Of a stretch of 64,000 bases of DNA, positions 41,637 to 50,418 are shown in pieces. Every line of letters begins with the position of its first letter. Position 1 is the first letter of the stretch. The stretch covers positions 2,114,001-2,178,000 of the forward strand of contig NC_014041.1 in assembly GCF_000023465.1 (NCBI RefSeq), read 5' to 3'. Under the pieces are notes generated by a model. The model was not told where the DNA came from and searched no databases. It was given only the letters and a program-made list of their open reading frames with translations. Source of the stretch: Zunongwangia profunda SM-A87. GTDB taxonomy: Bacteria; Bacteroidota; Bacteroidia; Flavobacteriales; Flavobacteriaceae. The translations under genes and the position numbers were made by a program.

Positions 41637-43745
41637 TTACTGTTCATTTTCGATAATTTTAAGTGCAATTTTTATGGCGTTGTACGGAATCGCTTCTTCA
41701 AAATGCTCGAAATAAGGCTTTAATTTATCAGGATCACCGAGTGTTTTTTTAGCTTTCCTAACTGCGTCAAGATCGGCTTTTCCAATAAATTGATTTAAAT
41801 CTATAGACTCCCCTTCATCATAGAGTTTTAGCAGGTGCGACATAATCGTTATTTCAGAAAGTTCCCGCTCTTTGGCAATTTCTTCGGGTGTTTTGCCTTT
41901 AGCATACATTTCGCCCGTAATTTTATAAGTTTTTCCTTTTTTCTGCTTTTTGCGGGTTCTTTTTTGCTTTGAAAATGCAATGATCTCCTTGATAAAGCGA
42001 TAACCATATTCTTCCATTTTCTTTCGTCCCACTCCGTTAATCAGCATAAAATCATCATCGGTCATGGGGCGTGCGCGCTCCATCTCTTTTAGTGTAGCAT
42101 CATTAAAAATAAGATAAGCCGGTATTTCTTCTTCCCTTGCGATATCGAGCCTAAGTTGCCTTAATTTTTCGAAAAGTGAATTTTCAACAGCAACCTTTTC
42201 TGAAGCGTTATTTTCGGCTGCTGCTTGCAATTTACGGTCGGGAACTTTAGCTAAATGTACCTTTTTTCCTTCAAAAAGTACGTCTTTAGCGTGTTTGGTT
42301 AATTTCAAGGCATTTCCCTGATGAAAAGCAATTTCAGCATATCCTAAATTAATAAGCTGTAGGATATATTGCTGCCAGTTATTCCAGGAGATATCCTTAC
42401 CAATACCATAGGTTTTTAGACGGTTATAATTTTTGGACAGTGTTTGTTCATTCTGGCTACCGCGTAAAACATCTACGACGGTAGTGATGGGCTCTTTTCC
42501 TTTTAAGCGGTAGATGCAGGATAAGGCTTTTTGGGAGGCAACAGTACCATCGAAAAACTGAGGCGGATTTTTACAAATATCACAATTGCCACAATTCTCT
42601 TGTTTAATTTCACCAAAATAACTTAGTAAAATTTTTCGGCGGCAGGTAAGCGCCTCCGCATACTGTTTCATGCGGTCTAACTTGGCTACCTGAATGTCTT
42701 TATTTTTCGTGTTTTCGGCAAAGCGTTGCAATTGTACCACATCAGCATAACTATGAAATAGTAAGGTGTCTGAGGACAGCCCATCACGACCGGCACGGCC
42801 AATTTCCTGATAATAGCCCTCCAGGTTTTTTGGCATATTGTAATGAATAACCCAACGAATATTCGATTTATCAATACCCATCCCAAAGGCCACGGTTGCA
42901 CAAATAATTTCGGTCTTATCGTTGATGAAATCGTCCTGTATGCTTTCCCGTTCTTCATGTTTTAGACCTGCATGATAGGCTTTTGCATCTAAACCTTTTT
43001 GCTGAAGTTTTTCGGCGAGTTCTTCAGTGTTTTTTCGGCTAAGGCAATAAATGATTCCACTTTCGCTAGGTCTGCTTTTTATGAATTTTATAATCTGTTC
43101 GAATCGTTTGATGCCCTGACGAACTTCGAGACTTAAATTTTTACGGTCGAAAGAAGAAATATGTTTTTTGGCATCAGGGATATTTAATTGCTGGCAAATA
43201 TCGTGTCTGGTGGCTTTATCGGCCGTGGCGGTTAATGCTATTATGGGAGTATTAGAAAACCTTTTTTTTAAATACCCAAGTTGTGTATAGGCCGGTCTAA
43301 AATCGTGCCCCCAGCTAGAAATACAGTGAGCTTCGTCAATGGCTATTAAACTTATATTTTCTTCGGTTAAAAATCGATCTAAGATCTGTAAACTCTCAGG
43401 AGCCACATACAGTAATTTCAGTTCGTTTTTATCGATTTTCTGAAAAATACTTTCCTGATCTGCTACCTGCTGACTACTATTTAAAAATTCGGCTTTAATG
43501 CCATTAGCTTTTAATCCGTCTACCTGGTCTTTCATTAAAGCGATGAGCGGAGAGATAACAATCGTTAGTTTGGGCAAAAGGATTGCCGGTAATTGATAGC
43601 ATATAGATTTACCGCCACCGGTTGGCATAATTACAAGATTGTCTTTCCCGTCGAAAATAGACTGGATAATCTTTTCCTGTAAAGGTCTAAAACTATCGTA
43701 ACCAAAATATTCTTTAAGTGTATTAAGCAACTGCTGTTTCTCCAT
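41637..43745 (-). CDS. recQ: RecQ-family ATP-dependent DNA helicase
   Basis: A 702-residue helicase. Motif I is VIMPTGGGKSICYQLPA, motif II IAIDEAHCISSWGHDFRP, motif VI YQEIGRAGRDG. The zinc site has cysteines in EALTCRRKILLSYFGE and NCGNCDICKNPP (about 375-405). The RQC winged helix follows, then an HRDC domain (LRQLRLDIAREEEIPAYLIF, about 525-600) and a C-terminal helix-turn-helix extension (TYKITGEMYAKGKTPEEIAK). Full-length with the usual Bacteroidota tail. Acts in recombination and fork repair. Confidence 0.95.
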   Translation of the reverse strand: MEKQQLLNTLKEYFGYDSFRPLQEKIIQSIFDGKDNLVIMPTGGGKSICYQLPAILLPKLTIVISPLIALMKDQVDGLKANGIKAEFLNSSQQVADQESIFQKIDKNELKLLYVAPESLQILDRFLTEENISLIAIDEAHCISSWGHDFRPAYTQLGYLKKRFSNTPIIALTATADKATRHDICQQLNIPDAKKHISSFDRKNLSLEVRQGIKRFEQIIKFIKSRPSESGIIYCLSRKNTEELAEKLQQKGLDAKAYHAGLKHEERESIQDDFINDKTEIICATVAFGMGIDKSNIRWVIHYNMPKNLEGYYQEIGRAGRDGLSSDTLLFHSYADVVQLQRFAENTKNKDIQVAKLDRMKQYAEALTCRRKILLSYFGEIKQENCGNCDICKNPPQFFDGTVASQKALSCIYRLKGKEPITTVVDVLRGSQNEQTLSKNYNRLKTYGIGKDISWNNWQQYILQLINLGYAEIAFHQGNALKLTKHAKDVLFEGKKVHLAKVPDRKLQAAAENNASEKVAVENSLFEKLRQLRLDIAREEEIPAYLIFNDATLKEMERARPMTDDDFMLINGVGRKKMEEYGYRFIKEIIAFSKQKRTRKKQKKGKTYKITGEMYAKGKTPEEIAKERELSEITIMSHLLKLYDEGESIDLNQFIGKADLDAVRKAKKTLGDPDKLKPYFEHFEEAIPYNAIKIALKIIENEQ

Positions 43746-43844
43746 ATTGCAAAGTTAAAAAAGAAAGCAGTCTGTAAAAGCTGAAAATGAAATTAAGCAA
43801 GGGTATTAAATGATTATTATTACATTTAACCTTAAAAACTTTTT

Positions 43845-44933
43845 ATGGCTAAAACCAAAAGAAAACGACTTTCCCTGCGACGTCCTAAGTCTAACAAGGC
43901 GCTTAACCAAATCCCGGGAACCGTTACCTATATTGGTAATAAGGAGTCTACAGAAACTTTATTAGATGTTATCGATTATAACGCCGAACATTATGAGCGT
44001 TTTAAATCTAAAAATCCCCAGGATGCTTTAAAGTTTGAAGATGAATCCAAAGTTACCTGGATTAATATCGACGGGCTTAATAATACCGAAGAAATCGAAA
44101 AGCTTGGTAAATATTTTGATCTTCACCCGCTAATTTTGGAAGATATAGCCAATACTAACCAGCGGCCCAAAATCGATGAATATCAGGATTATTTTTTTAT
44201 CGTTGCCAAAATGCTGTATTATAATGGCGACGGTACGTTACAAATAGAACATATAAGTTTGGTTGTTGGCGATGATTATATATTAACCTTTCAGGAAGCC
44301 GGCGGCGATGTTTTTGACGGGGTAAGGGAGCGAATTGAACATAAAAAAGGCCGAATCCGAAACCGAAAGGCAGATTATCTGATGTTTGCCTTATTGGATG
44401 CAATCATCGATAATTATTTTGTCGTAGTAGAGGAAATTAGCGAAAAGATTGAAGGTTTCGAAGATCAGATTTTCCTAAACGATCAGGACGAAGATCTGGT
44501 GAGAGAAATACAGGAATTAAAGCGAGCGATTGTAAGAATAAGACGTGCTGTTTTTCCGTTACGTGAAGTCTTAGGAAGGTTAGAAAAACTTAACCACCCC
44601 ATAATCGAAGAAATTACCGGTAATTATTTAAGGGATCTTGTAGATCATATTATTCAGATTTCTGAAAATATCGATATCTATCGAGAGATGATATGGAGTT
44701 TAATGGATATGTATATGACGACAATAAGCAATAAGATGAATGAAGTAATGAAGGTTTTAACCATTATGGCTTCAATTTTTATCCCTCTTACTTTTATAGC
44801 GGGTATCTATGGAATGAATTTCGAATACATTCCAGAATTACAATGGAAATACAGCTATTTTGTGCTTTGGGGAGTGATGATTATCGTTTTCTTTGTCATG
44901 CTATATTATTTTAAACGTAAAAAATGGCTATAA
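43845..44933 (+). CDS. corA: CorA-type magnesium/cobalt transporter
   Basis: A 362-residue protein. A basic N-terminus and a long cytoplasmic funnel domain (DIANTNQRPKIDEYQDYFFI is the conserved block) precede two C-terminal membrane helices. The first ends in the selectivity motif YGMNFEYIPEL; the second is followed by KRKKWL. The family forms pentameric Mg2+ channels. Probably monocistronic, 31 bp before the lactonase gene; read-through is possible. Confidence 0.95.
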   Translation: MAKTKRKRLSLRRPKSNKALNQIPGTVTYIGNKESTETLLDVIDYNAEHYERFKSKNPQDALKFEDESKVTWINIDGLNNTEEIEKLGKYFDLHPLILEDIANTNQRPKIDEYQDYFFIVAKMLYYNGDGTLQIEHISLVVGDDYILTFQEAGGDVFDGVRERIEHKKGRIRNRKADYLMFALLDAIIDNYFVVVEEISEKIEGFEDQIFLNDQDEDLVREIQELKRAIVRIRRAVFPLREVLGRLEKLNHPIIEEITGNYLRDLVDHIIQISENIDIYREMIWSLMDMYMTTISNKMNEVMKVLTIMASIFIPLTFIAGIYGMNFEYIPELQWKYSYFVLWGVMIIVFFVMLYYFKRKKWL

Positions 44934-44964
44934 GCCAAAATCTATAATCTAAATCAAACATAAA

Positions 44965-46140
44965 ATGATCAATCGAAAATTGGCTGTAGCAATTGTAATT
45001 GCTGGTCTTTCGTTTACTAGTTGTAAAAATGAAAAGGACGAAAACGCTGAGGGGGATGCTTCAGAAAATACGGAAAATATACCAAATATGAATACCGCGT
45101 TTATAGGAACCTACACGAAGAAAGAAGGCCATGTTGATGGAAAAGCTAATGGAATTTTAACGATACAGCAGAATCCTGAAACCGGGAAAATTCGTTTAGG
45201 AAGAACAGTAGCAGAAGTGATTAATCCCTCATTTGTAAAACTTACCAGTGATGGTAAATATTTATATGCGGTAAGTGAATTAGGTGATAAAGATGCAGCA
45301 TCTGGATTTATTCATAGTTTTCAGGTTAAAGAGAATGATAGTTTGGTAGAAGTAGACAAGGTATCTACAGAGGCTTTTGCTCCCTGTCATATCGAAATTG
45401 ATAAGACGAATAAATTTGCTTTCGTATCTAATTACATGGGTGGAGTAGTCGTGATGTATCGCATACAACAGGATGGAAGTTTAGAAAAACACCAACAACT
45501 TGATATGCCAAATCCAAAGGAGTCGCATACCCATTCGGTTTCAATTTCTGCAGATAATAAACACGTTTATATTTGCGATCTGGGGGCAGATAAAATTTGG
45601 ATTTATGATTTTGATGCTAAAGGAAAAACACTTGAGAAAAACCAGCAGGAATCGGTTTCTTTACCTGAAGGTTCCGGTCCAAGACATTTTACATTTAGTA
45701 AAGATCAGAAATTTGCATATAGTATGAATGAACTGAACAGTACGATAAGCATTTTTAAAGTAGAAGAAAATGGGGGACTAAATTTACAAAATTCCGTTTC
45801 CAGTATTCCTGAAGATTTTACAGAAAATAATAGTGGCGCTGATATTCATATTTCTCCTTCAGGAGATTATTTATATGCTTCCAACCGGGGTCACAATACT
45901 ATTGCAATTTTCAAAATAGATAAGAAAAGTGGTGGGTTGGAAAACAAAGGCTATGCCAGTACCAATGGTAAAACACCACGTAATTTTGCAATTTCCGAAG
46001 ACGGCAGATATATATATGCGGCAAACCAGGATTCAGGAAATATACAAGCTTATAAAGTAAATTCAGCAACCGGAGAGTTGGATGCTATTGGAAAACCCAC
46101 CGCTGTACCCACCCCGGTATGTATTGAATTTTTAAAATAG
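44965..46140 (+). CDS. Lactonase-family beta-propeller lipoprotein
   Basis: A 391-residue protein. The N-terminal signal has a lipobox (SFTSCK, Cys about 20), then a short acidic linker. The rest follows the 6-phosphogluconolactonase/muconate-cyclase seven-bladed fold: FIGTYTKKEGHVDGKANGI at the start, EVINPSFVKLTSDGKYLYAV, HTHSVSISADNKHVYICDLG, GSGPRHFTFSKDQKFAYSMN, and GKTPRNFAISEDGRYIYAAN. Being lipid-anchored it is not the cytoplasmic Pgl; a lactonase acting outside, or a binding role, is possible. Confidence 0.88.
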   Translation: MINRKLAVAIVIAGLSFTSCKNEKDENAEGDASENTENIPNMNTAFIGTYTKKEGHVDGKANGILTIQQNPETGKIRLGRTVAEVINPSFVKLTSDGKYLYAVSELGDKDAASGFIHSFQVKENDSLVEVDKVSTEAFAPCHIEIDKTNKFAFVSNYMGGVVVMYRIQQDGSLEKHQQLDMPNPKESHTHSVSISADNKHVYICDLGADKIWIYDFDAKGKTLEKNQQESVSLPEGSGPRHFTFSKDQKFAYSMNELNSTISIFKVEENGGLNLQNSVSSIPEDFTENNSGADIHISPSGDYLYASNRGHNTIAIFKIDKKSGGLENKGYASTNGKTPRNFAISEDGRYIYAANQDSGNIQAYKVNSATGELDAIGKPTAVPTPVCIEFLK

Positions 46141-46149
46141 TCCCTTACA

Positions 46150-46314
46150 ATGAATAAAATTAGAATTGTTGGAGTTATTTTTTTAATTGTAGGACTGGTG
46201 CTTACCTTTTTTTTACGACATACTGAAGTCTATTTTTTCGCAGGAATTTTAATGGGAATAGGTTTGCTTTGGGCGATCACCGGTAAAACTAAGCGCACTA
46301 AAACAAGAGATTAA
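46150..46314 (+). CDS. Small membrane protein, 54 residues
   Basis: ATG 46150 to TAA 46314. Two hydrophobic segments, VGVIFLIVGLVLTFFL and VYFFAGILMGIGLLWAI, are split by a short charged turn (RHTE) and followed by a basic tail (TGKTKRTKTRD). It starts 9 bp after the lactonase stop and is followed by a strong terminator 3 bp after its own stop, both of which support it being real and co-transcribed. Function unknown. Confidence 0.75.
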   Translation: MNKIRIVGVIFLIVGLVLTFFLRHTEVYFFAGILMGIGLLWAITGKTKRTKTRD

Positions 46315-46317
46315 AAT

Positions 46318-46343
46318 AAAACCGGCCAATTGCCGGTTTTTTT
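46318..46343 (+). terminator. Intrinsic terminator after the small membrane gene
   Basis: AAAACCGGC pairs with GCCGGTTTT over a 5-nt loop, then a further T-run. Confidence 0.93.
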
Positions 46344-46603
46344 GTTCGATTTAGTCAAGTAATAAAGCATGATATGCCATAATCCAATCCTAACCCCAAC
46401 CCGGTATGAGATCCGTATACATAGATCTTCTAAAAAGTTTTTTTTATTAAAAAATGGTATGGTATTGGCAATAAAATTTATAAAATGGAGTTATTTTAAA
46501 ATTACTTTTATGCTGGATCTTTATAAAACTCATTGAAAAAATTAGGTTGATTTTATGGTCGCGATTAACCAAACCTTATAATTTCCAACTTAAAGCGACA
46601 CAG

Positions 46604-46636
46604 AAAAAGCCTTAGCTAACCACTAAGGCTTTTTTG
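46604..46636 (+). terminator. Orphan intrinsic terminator
   Basis: AAAAAGCCTTAG pairs with CTAAGGCTTTTT, 7-nt loop. About 260 bp after the previous terminator with no gene between, so it should end a non-coding transcript. Confidence 0.8.
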
Positions 46637-46754
46637 TTTTCCTTTCTATTTAATGCGATTTTTAATTTTATGTATTTAATAATTTAGAAATGAATTATTA
46701 TTAATTTGTTAATATTGGATAGGTTATAAAATATAATTCATAAATTTATATTTG

Positions 46755-46880
46755 TCGTAAATAATTGATATGAAAAAGAGGGGGCAATTCTGAAATGATA
46801 GTCACACCCCCTTTTTAATTTTACCAAGAAAGAATTAGCCTGGGATGGAGTTGTAAGGAACTGCATCCTTTCTTTTTTAT
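46755..46880 (+). ncRNA. Small-RNA candidate with tandem terminators
   Basis: TATATTTG at 46747-46754 is a full -7 match. Downstream GAGGGGG (46778-46784) pairs with CCCCC ahead of CTTTTT (about 46807-46815). A second hairpin, GGATG-G-AGTT / AACT-G-CATCC (46844-46868), leads into TTTCTTTTTT. Two intrinsic terminators within 70 nt, no ORF, and a promoter box in place argue for an RNA of about 60 or 115 nt. No known RNA family is recognised. Confidence 0.5.
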
Positions 46881-46980
46881 AACCCTATACCTAACTTTTT
46901 AATGGATATTACTTATCCGGATTATCATCCTCATAGTTAATAAAGATCCTCAAAAGACTGCTTTTCTCGATAATTTATCG

Positions 46981-47251
46981 TAAATTTGTACATATTTCGA
47001 TGGTTTTTGCCCGATTTTTTCTAACCTATTTACTTTTATTTTAGCACAACGGGCAATTACAGATTAATCAATAATCAAGATTTTAAATCGATCACAGAAA
47101 GTTTCTTAGCGCTGTAAAGCCTTTGTTTATTATTATTTGCGACCGATTTTAATAGAATATGATCGAATGATTATTGATTAATAACTTCAGAAAGTTTTGC
47201 TGATGTTTTAATTATTTCAGCAGTAAAAAGAATAATAATCTAAATTAATAT
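46981..47251 (+). promoter_or_regulatory. Promoter and long structured leader of the cold-shock-domain gene
   Basis: TAAATTTG at 46981-46988 fits the -7 box, giving a leader of about 255 nt. Inside it TTGCCCG (47007-47013) can pair with CGGGCAA (47050-47056), and ATTAATCAATAATC (47063-47076) pairs perfectly with GATTATTGATTAAT (47169-47182); AAATCG and CGATTT pair within. Long leaders that refold with temperature are known for cspA-type genes. Confidence 0.5.
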
Positions 47252-47689
47252 ATGGCAGACACTTTTTCTAAAAGACAAAAAGAAAAAAAGAAATTATTAA
47301 AAAAGAAATTAAAAGCACAACGCAGAGAAGAGCGCAAACAGGAAAATGATAAGGGTAAAAGCTTTGAAGATATGATTGCGTATGTTGATGCGAATGGAAA
47401 CCTTACGGATACGCCGCCGGACGAGCAGCACAAAGTTGAGGTTAGTGCAGAGGATATTGATCTGAATTATCAAAGAGAGACTAAAACAGATACAAGGGAT
47501 ACCGGAGTGGTAATCTCGTTTTTTGAAAATAAAGGCTTTGGTTTTATAAAGGATGATATTTCTGGGGATAATATTTTTGTACATCATCAGGATTCCGTTA
47601 AACCTTTATCAGAACGAATGAAAGTGAGTTATAGAAAAGAACGTTCTCCAAAGGGATTTCAGGCTACTTCAGTAGAAGTTTTAGACTAA
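47252..47689 (+). CDS. Cold-shock-domain protein with lysine-rich N-terminus
   Basis: A 145-residue protein. Residues 1-35 are strongly basic (KRQKEKKKLLKKKLKAQRRE), a likely RNA-binding or ribosome-contacting tail; an acidic spacer follows; the cold-shock domain is about 84-145, with TGVVISFFENKGFGFIKDD (RNP1-like KGFGFI) and DNIFVHHQDS (RNP2-like). It is longer than the ~65-residue CspA proteins and typical for Bacteroidota. Own terminator follows. Confidence 0.92.
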   Translation: MADTFSKRQKEKKKLLKKKLKAQRREERKQENDKGKSFEDMIAYVDANGNLTDTPPDEQHKVEVSAEDIDLNYQRETKTDTRDTGVVISFFENKGFGFIKDDISGDNIFVHHQDSVKPLSERMKVSYRKERSPKGFQATSVEVLD

Positions 47690-47711
47690 AGTAGCATAAA
47701 CATATAATTTT

Positions 47712-47749
47712 AAATGGCTTTGCGATTTTTCGTAAAGCCATTTTTTTTG
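47712..47749 (+). terminator. Intrinsic terminator after the cold-shock-domain gene
   Basis: AAATGGCTTT pairs with AAAGCCATTT, with the stem extended by GCGA/TCGT, and a T8 run follows. Confidence 0.92.
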
Positions 47750-47830
47750 GGTAATACTGAAGCAGGTTTTATTTCATCAAATTGATGCCTCTCTGCGCTG
47801 GTTTTATTAGTATATGCGAGTATTCTTCCT

Positions 47831-49075
47831 ATGAAATACCTATTTTTGGGTATGAAGAATTTCGAAGCGATAAACAAGCAAACGTTTGGTGTTTTATTTA
47901 ATGCGGTTTCCGAAGGGATTATAGTTGTAGATACCAATCAGATTATTGTGGCCTCCAATGAATCAGCTAATACTATTTTTGGTTATGATGAAGGAGAATT
48001 AAAAGGAAAACATCTTGACATTTTAATTCCAAAGAAAAAACATGCGATTCATCATGTACACATGGAGAAATTCTTGCAGCATGTGAGTCCGCGACAAATG
48101 GGGCAGGGTAGGGACCTTTTTGGAACAAGAAAAGATGGAACCAATTTTCCTGTAGAGGTAGGGCTTAATCCTTTTAAGTTAGAGGATGATCACTATGTAA
48201 TGGCTATGGTAATTGATATTACACTTCGTAAAAATCAGGAACGTGAAATTTTAATGCTTAATACCCAGTTAGAGTCGAGGATTGAGCAGCGTACCAGCGA
48301 ATTACAAAAAGCGGTAGAAGATTTAGAGGATGAAGTGATTAAAAGAAAGGCTGCCGAGAATAAGATAAAAGAATCCTTACGTAAAGAGCGGGAATTAAAC
48401 GAATTAAAGACCAAATTCCTCTCGATGGTATCACATGAGTTTAAAACTCCTTTAACCGGGATATTAACCTCTACCACTCTTATTGGAAAATATACCGAGA
48501 GCGAGCAACAGCAGAAGAGAGAAAAGCATTTAAAAACCATCACAGGGAAAGTAAAGTACCTTAATAATATTTTAGATGATTTTTTATCTGTAGAGCGTTT
48601 GGAGACCGGAAAAGTATCCTATAAATATTCCTATTTTCCACTTACCAAAACCCTTAACGAAGTCATTTATGATGCTAATATGTTACTAAAGGAAGGGCAG
48701 GAAATCCTGTATCCAAAGCAAATTGATGATATCGTTTTATATTTTGATGAAAAGATTTTAGAGCTTATTTTAAGTAACCTTATCAATAACGCCATAAAAT
48801 ATTCACCAGAGCATTCCGTTATTGAAGTTGAAGCCTATGAGGAAGGTGAAATGGTTCACGTTTGTATAAAGGATCAGGGAATAGGGATTCCTGAAAACGA
48901 ACAAAAATATATTTTTAATCGTTATTTTAGAGCAGAGAATGCGCTAACTAATCAAGGTACAGGTATTGGTTTAAACATCATCAAAAGTCATTTGGAAAAC
49001 GTGGGAGGAAGCATTAGTTTTAAAAGTAAACAGCACCTGGGAAGTACCTTTCATATACAAATTCCAAAAAAGTAA
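47831..49075 (+). CDS. PAS-domain sensor histidine kinase
   Basis: Up to 414 residues; a start at 47852 (MKNFEAINKQ) is equally good and removes seven residues. One PAS domain (about 18-130: VSEGIIVVDTNQIIVASNES, FGTRKDGTNFPVEV), a coiled coil with QRTSELQKAVEDLEDEV (about 145-195), a HisKA domain with the phospho-accepting histidine in FLSMVSHEFKTPLTG, and HATPase with NLINNAIKYSP, DQGIGIP and GTGIGLNI. No membrane segment, so it senses a cytoplasmic cue. The receiver-CRP fusion 134 bp downstream is the likely partner. Confidence 0.93.
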   Translation: MKYLFLGMKNFEAINKQTFGVLFNAVSEGIIVVDTNQIIVASNESANTIFGYDEGELKGKHLDILIPKKKHAIHHVHMEKFLQHVSPRQMGQGRDLFGTRKDGTNFPVEVGLNPFKLEDDHYVMAMVIDITLRKNQEREILMLNTQLESRIEQRTSELQKAVEDLEDEVIKRKAAENKIKESLRKERELNELKTKFLSMVSHEFKTPLTGILTSTTLIGKYTESEQQQKREKHLKTITGKVKYLNNILDDFLSVERLETGKVSYKYSYFPLTKTLNEVIYDANMLLKEGQEILYPKQIDDIVLYFDEKILELILSNLINNAIKYSPEHSVIEVEAYEEGEMVHVCIKDQGIGIPENEQKYIFNRYFRAENALTNQGTGIGLNIIKSHLENVGGSISFKSKQHLGSTFHIQIPKK

Positions 49076-49209
49076 ACTACCTCAAAACAAGTCTATGAGG
49101 CATTTATTAGAAAATTATTTTTATTTTGAGGTCTCCCGATCCCGTTGGCTATTGTGATTGAACTTAAATATTGAATCTCGATTATCAAGAAAAATAAACC
49201 CCAAAAACT

Positions 49210-50256
49210 ATGATACTTCTTATAGAAGATGATATGGTGTTACGTGAGAATACCGCTGAAATTTTAGAATTACAGGACTACGAAGTCATTACTGCACCAA
49301 ACGGTAAAATAGGAATTGAAAAGGCCATAGAGCATATTCCTGATATTATTATTTGTGATATTATGATGCCAGAGGTAGATGGTTATGGTGTATTGCAAAG
49401 TTTATCCTCTAATACCAAAACGCATCATATTCCTTTTATATTTCTTTCCGCGAAAACAGAGCATAAGGAAATAAGAATGGGAATGAATATGGGAGCAGAC
49501 GATTATCTTACCAAACCTTTTGATGAGAATGAACTGGTTGAGGTGATAGAAACCAGATTGAAAAAGGCCAATTTGGTATCTCAGGTTTTTGTTGCAGAGT
49601 CTTCTAAAAAAGATCCTGCCGAAGGCGATATTCGTAATTTAAACGAACTGAAGAATTTCTTTGATGATGAGGGGGAAGTTGAAGAATTCAAAGCAAAGGA
49701 TAGCATTTTTGAAGTGGGAGACCATTCCAATTACGTTTATCTTATACTGGAAGGAACCATAAAAACTTTTCAGAGGGACGAAGAGGGAAAAGAGCTGGTT
49801 ACAGGATTATATAAACCGGATGATTTTCTGGGCTTTACCTCTTTAGCCGAGAATTACCCGCACCAGGAATCGGCTGTAGCTGTAAAAGACACTAAGCTTG
49901 TAAAGATTTTAAAATATAAGCTAAAAGAGATTTTAGAGCAAAATCGCAATGTGTCTTTGGAGTTAATAAATATGCTTACCGATAACTTATCGGTAATAAA
50001 ACAGCAATTACTGATTATGGCTTATAGTACGGTACGAAAAAAGACCGCACAAACGATTCTTCAGTTTGCTGAAATTTTAGGCAAGAAATCACAAGAAGAT
50101 ATAAGAATTACCAGATCAGATTTAGCCAGTGTTGCCGGGATCGCTATTGAGACTTTAATAAGAACACTTTCTGCTTTTAAAAAAGAAGGCTTAATCGAGA
50201 TTGAAGGTAGGGTTATTAGGGTTTTAGACCTTCATAGGTTAGAATTAGTAGACTAA
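49210..50256 (+). CDS. Response regulator fused to a Crp/Fnr module
   Basis: A 348-residue fusion. Receiver domain (1-120): acidic pocket ILLIEDDM, phospho-acceptor Asp in IIICDIMMPEVDGYG (about 52), Lys in DYLTKPFDENEL. A linker leads to a cNMP-binding-like beta roll (about 150-260: SNYVYLILEGTIKTFQRDEE), then a winged HTH (DIRITRSDLASVAGIAIETL) to the end. Thus phosphorylation and a Crp-type effector site may both act on one DNA-binding protein. It lies between the PAS kinase and a universal stress gene, a likely target. Confidence 0.93.
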   Translation: MILLIEDDMVLRENTAEILELQDYEVITAPNGKIGIEKAIEHIPDIIICDIMMPEVDGYGVLQSLSSNTKTHHIPFIFLSAKTEHKEIRMGMNMGADDYLTKPFDENELVEVIETRLKKANLVSQVFVAESSKKDPAEGDIRNLNELKNFFDDEGEVEEFKAKDSIFEVGDHSNYVYLILEGTIKTFQRDEEGKELVTGLYKPDDFLGFTSLAENYPHQESAVAVKDTKLVKILKYKLKEILEQNRNVSLELINMLTDNLSVIKQQLLIMAYSTVRKKTAQTILQFAEILGKKSQEDIRITRSDLASVAGIAIETLIRTLSAFKKEGLIEIEGRVIRVLDLHRLELVD

Positions 50257-50359
50257 AAAAATCCCTTAAAATGACCAATTTGCACTTCTGATAAAGTTTT
50301 GGCTATATCACTAAAAAAAGAGGTTTAAGTTGTTAATTATTAAGGAGTTTCCATAAAAC

Positions 50360-50379
50360 TGACGCTAGTCATATTTTTG
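50360..50379 (+). promoter_or_regulatory. Universal stress gene promoter with TGAC-N4-GTCA palindrome
   Basis: TGACGCTAGTCA (50360-50371) directly abuts TATTTTTG (50372-50379), a -7 match. The palindrome has a Crp/Fnr-like form but lies too near the start for class I/II activation, so it may be a repression site or chance. Confidence 0.45.
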
Positions 50380-50418
50380 CGGGTTAAACAATATTAACAT
50401 TGCAAAAAAAATGGAGCG

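Larger units (their letters stand above)
46344..47251. other. Gene-free kilobase with RNA structures before the cold-shock gene
   Basis: No credible ORF. It holds an orphan terminator (46604-46636), a -7 box with two tandem terminators (46747-46880), and a promoter-like TAAATTTG (46981) followed by a ~250-nt leader with long-range inverted repeats. Each is listed separately. Confidence 0.7.

Noticed and set aside
47841..47848. TATTTTTG as a promoter for the PAS kinase.
   Set aside because: It lies inside or just before the start codon choices and would put the transcription start within the gene; probably chance.
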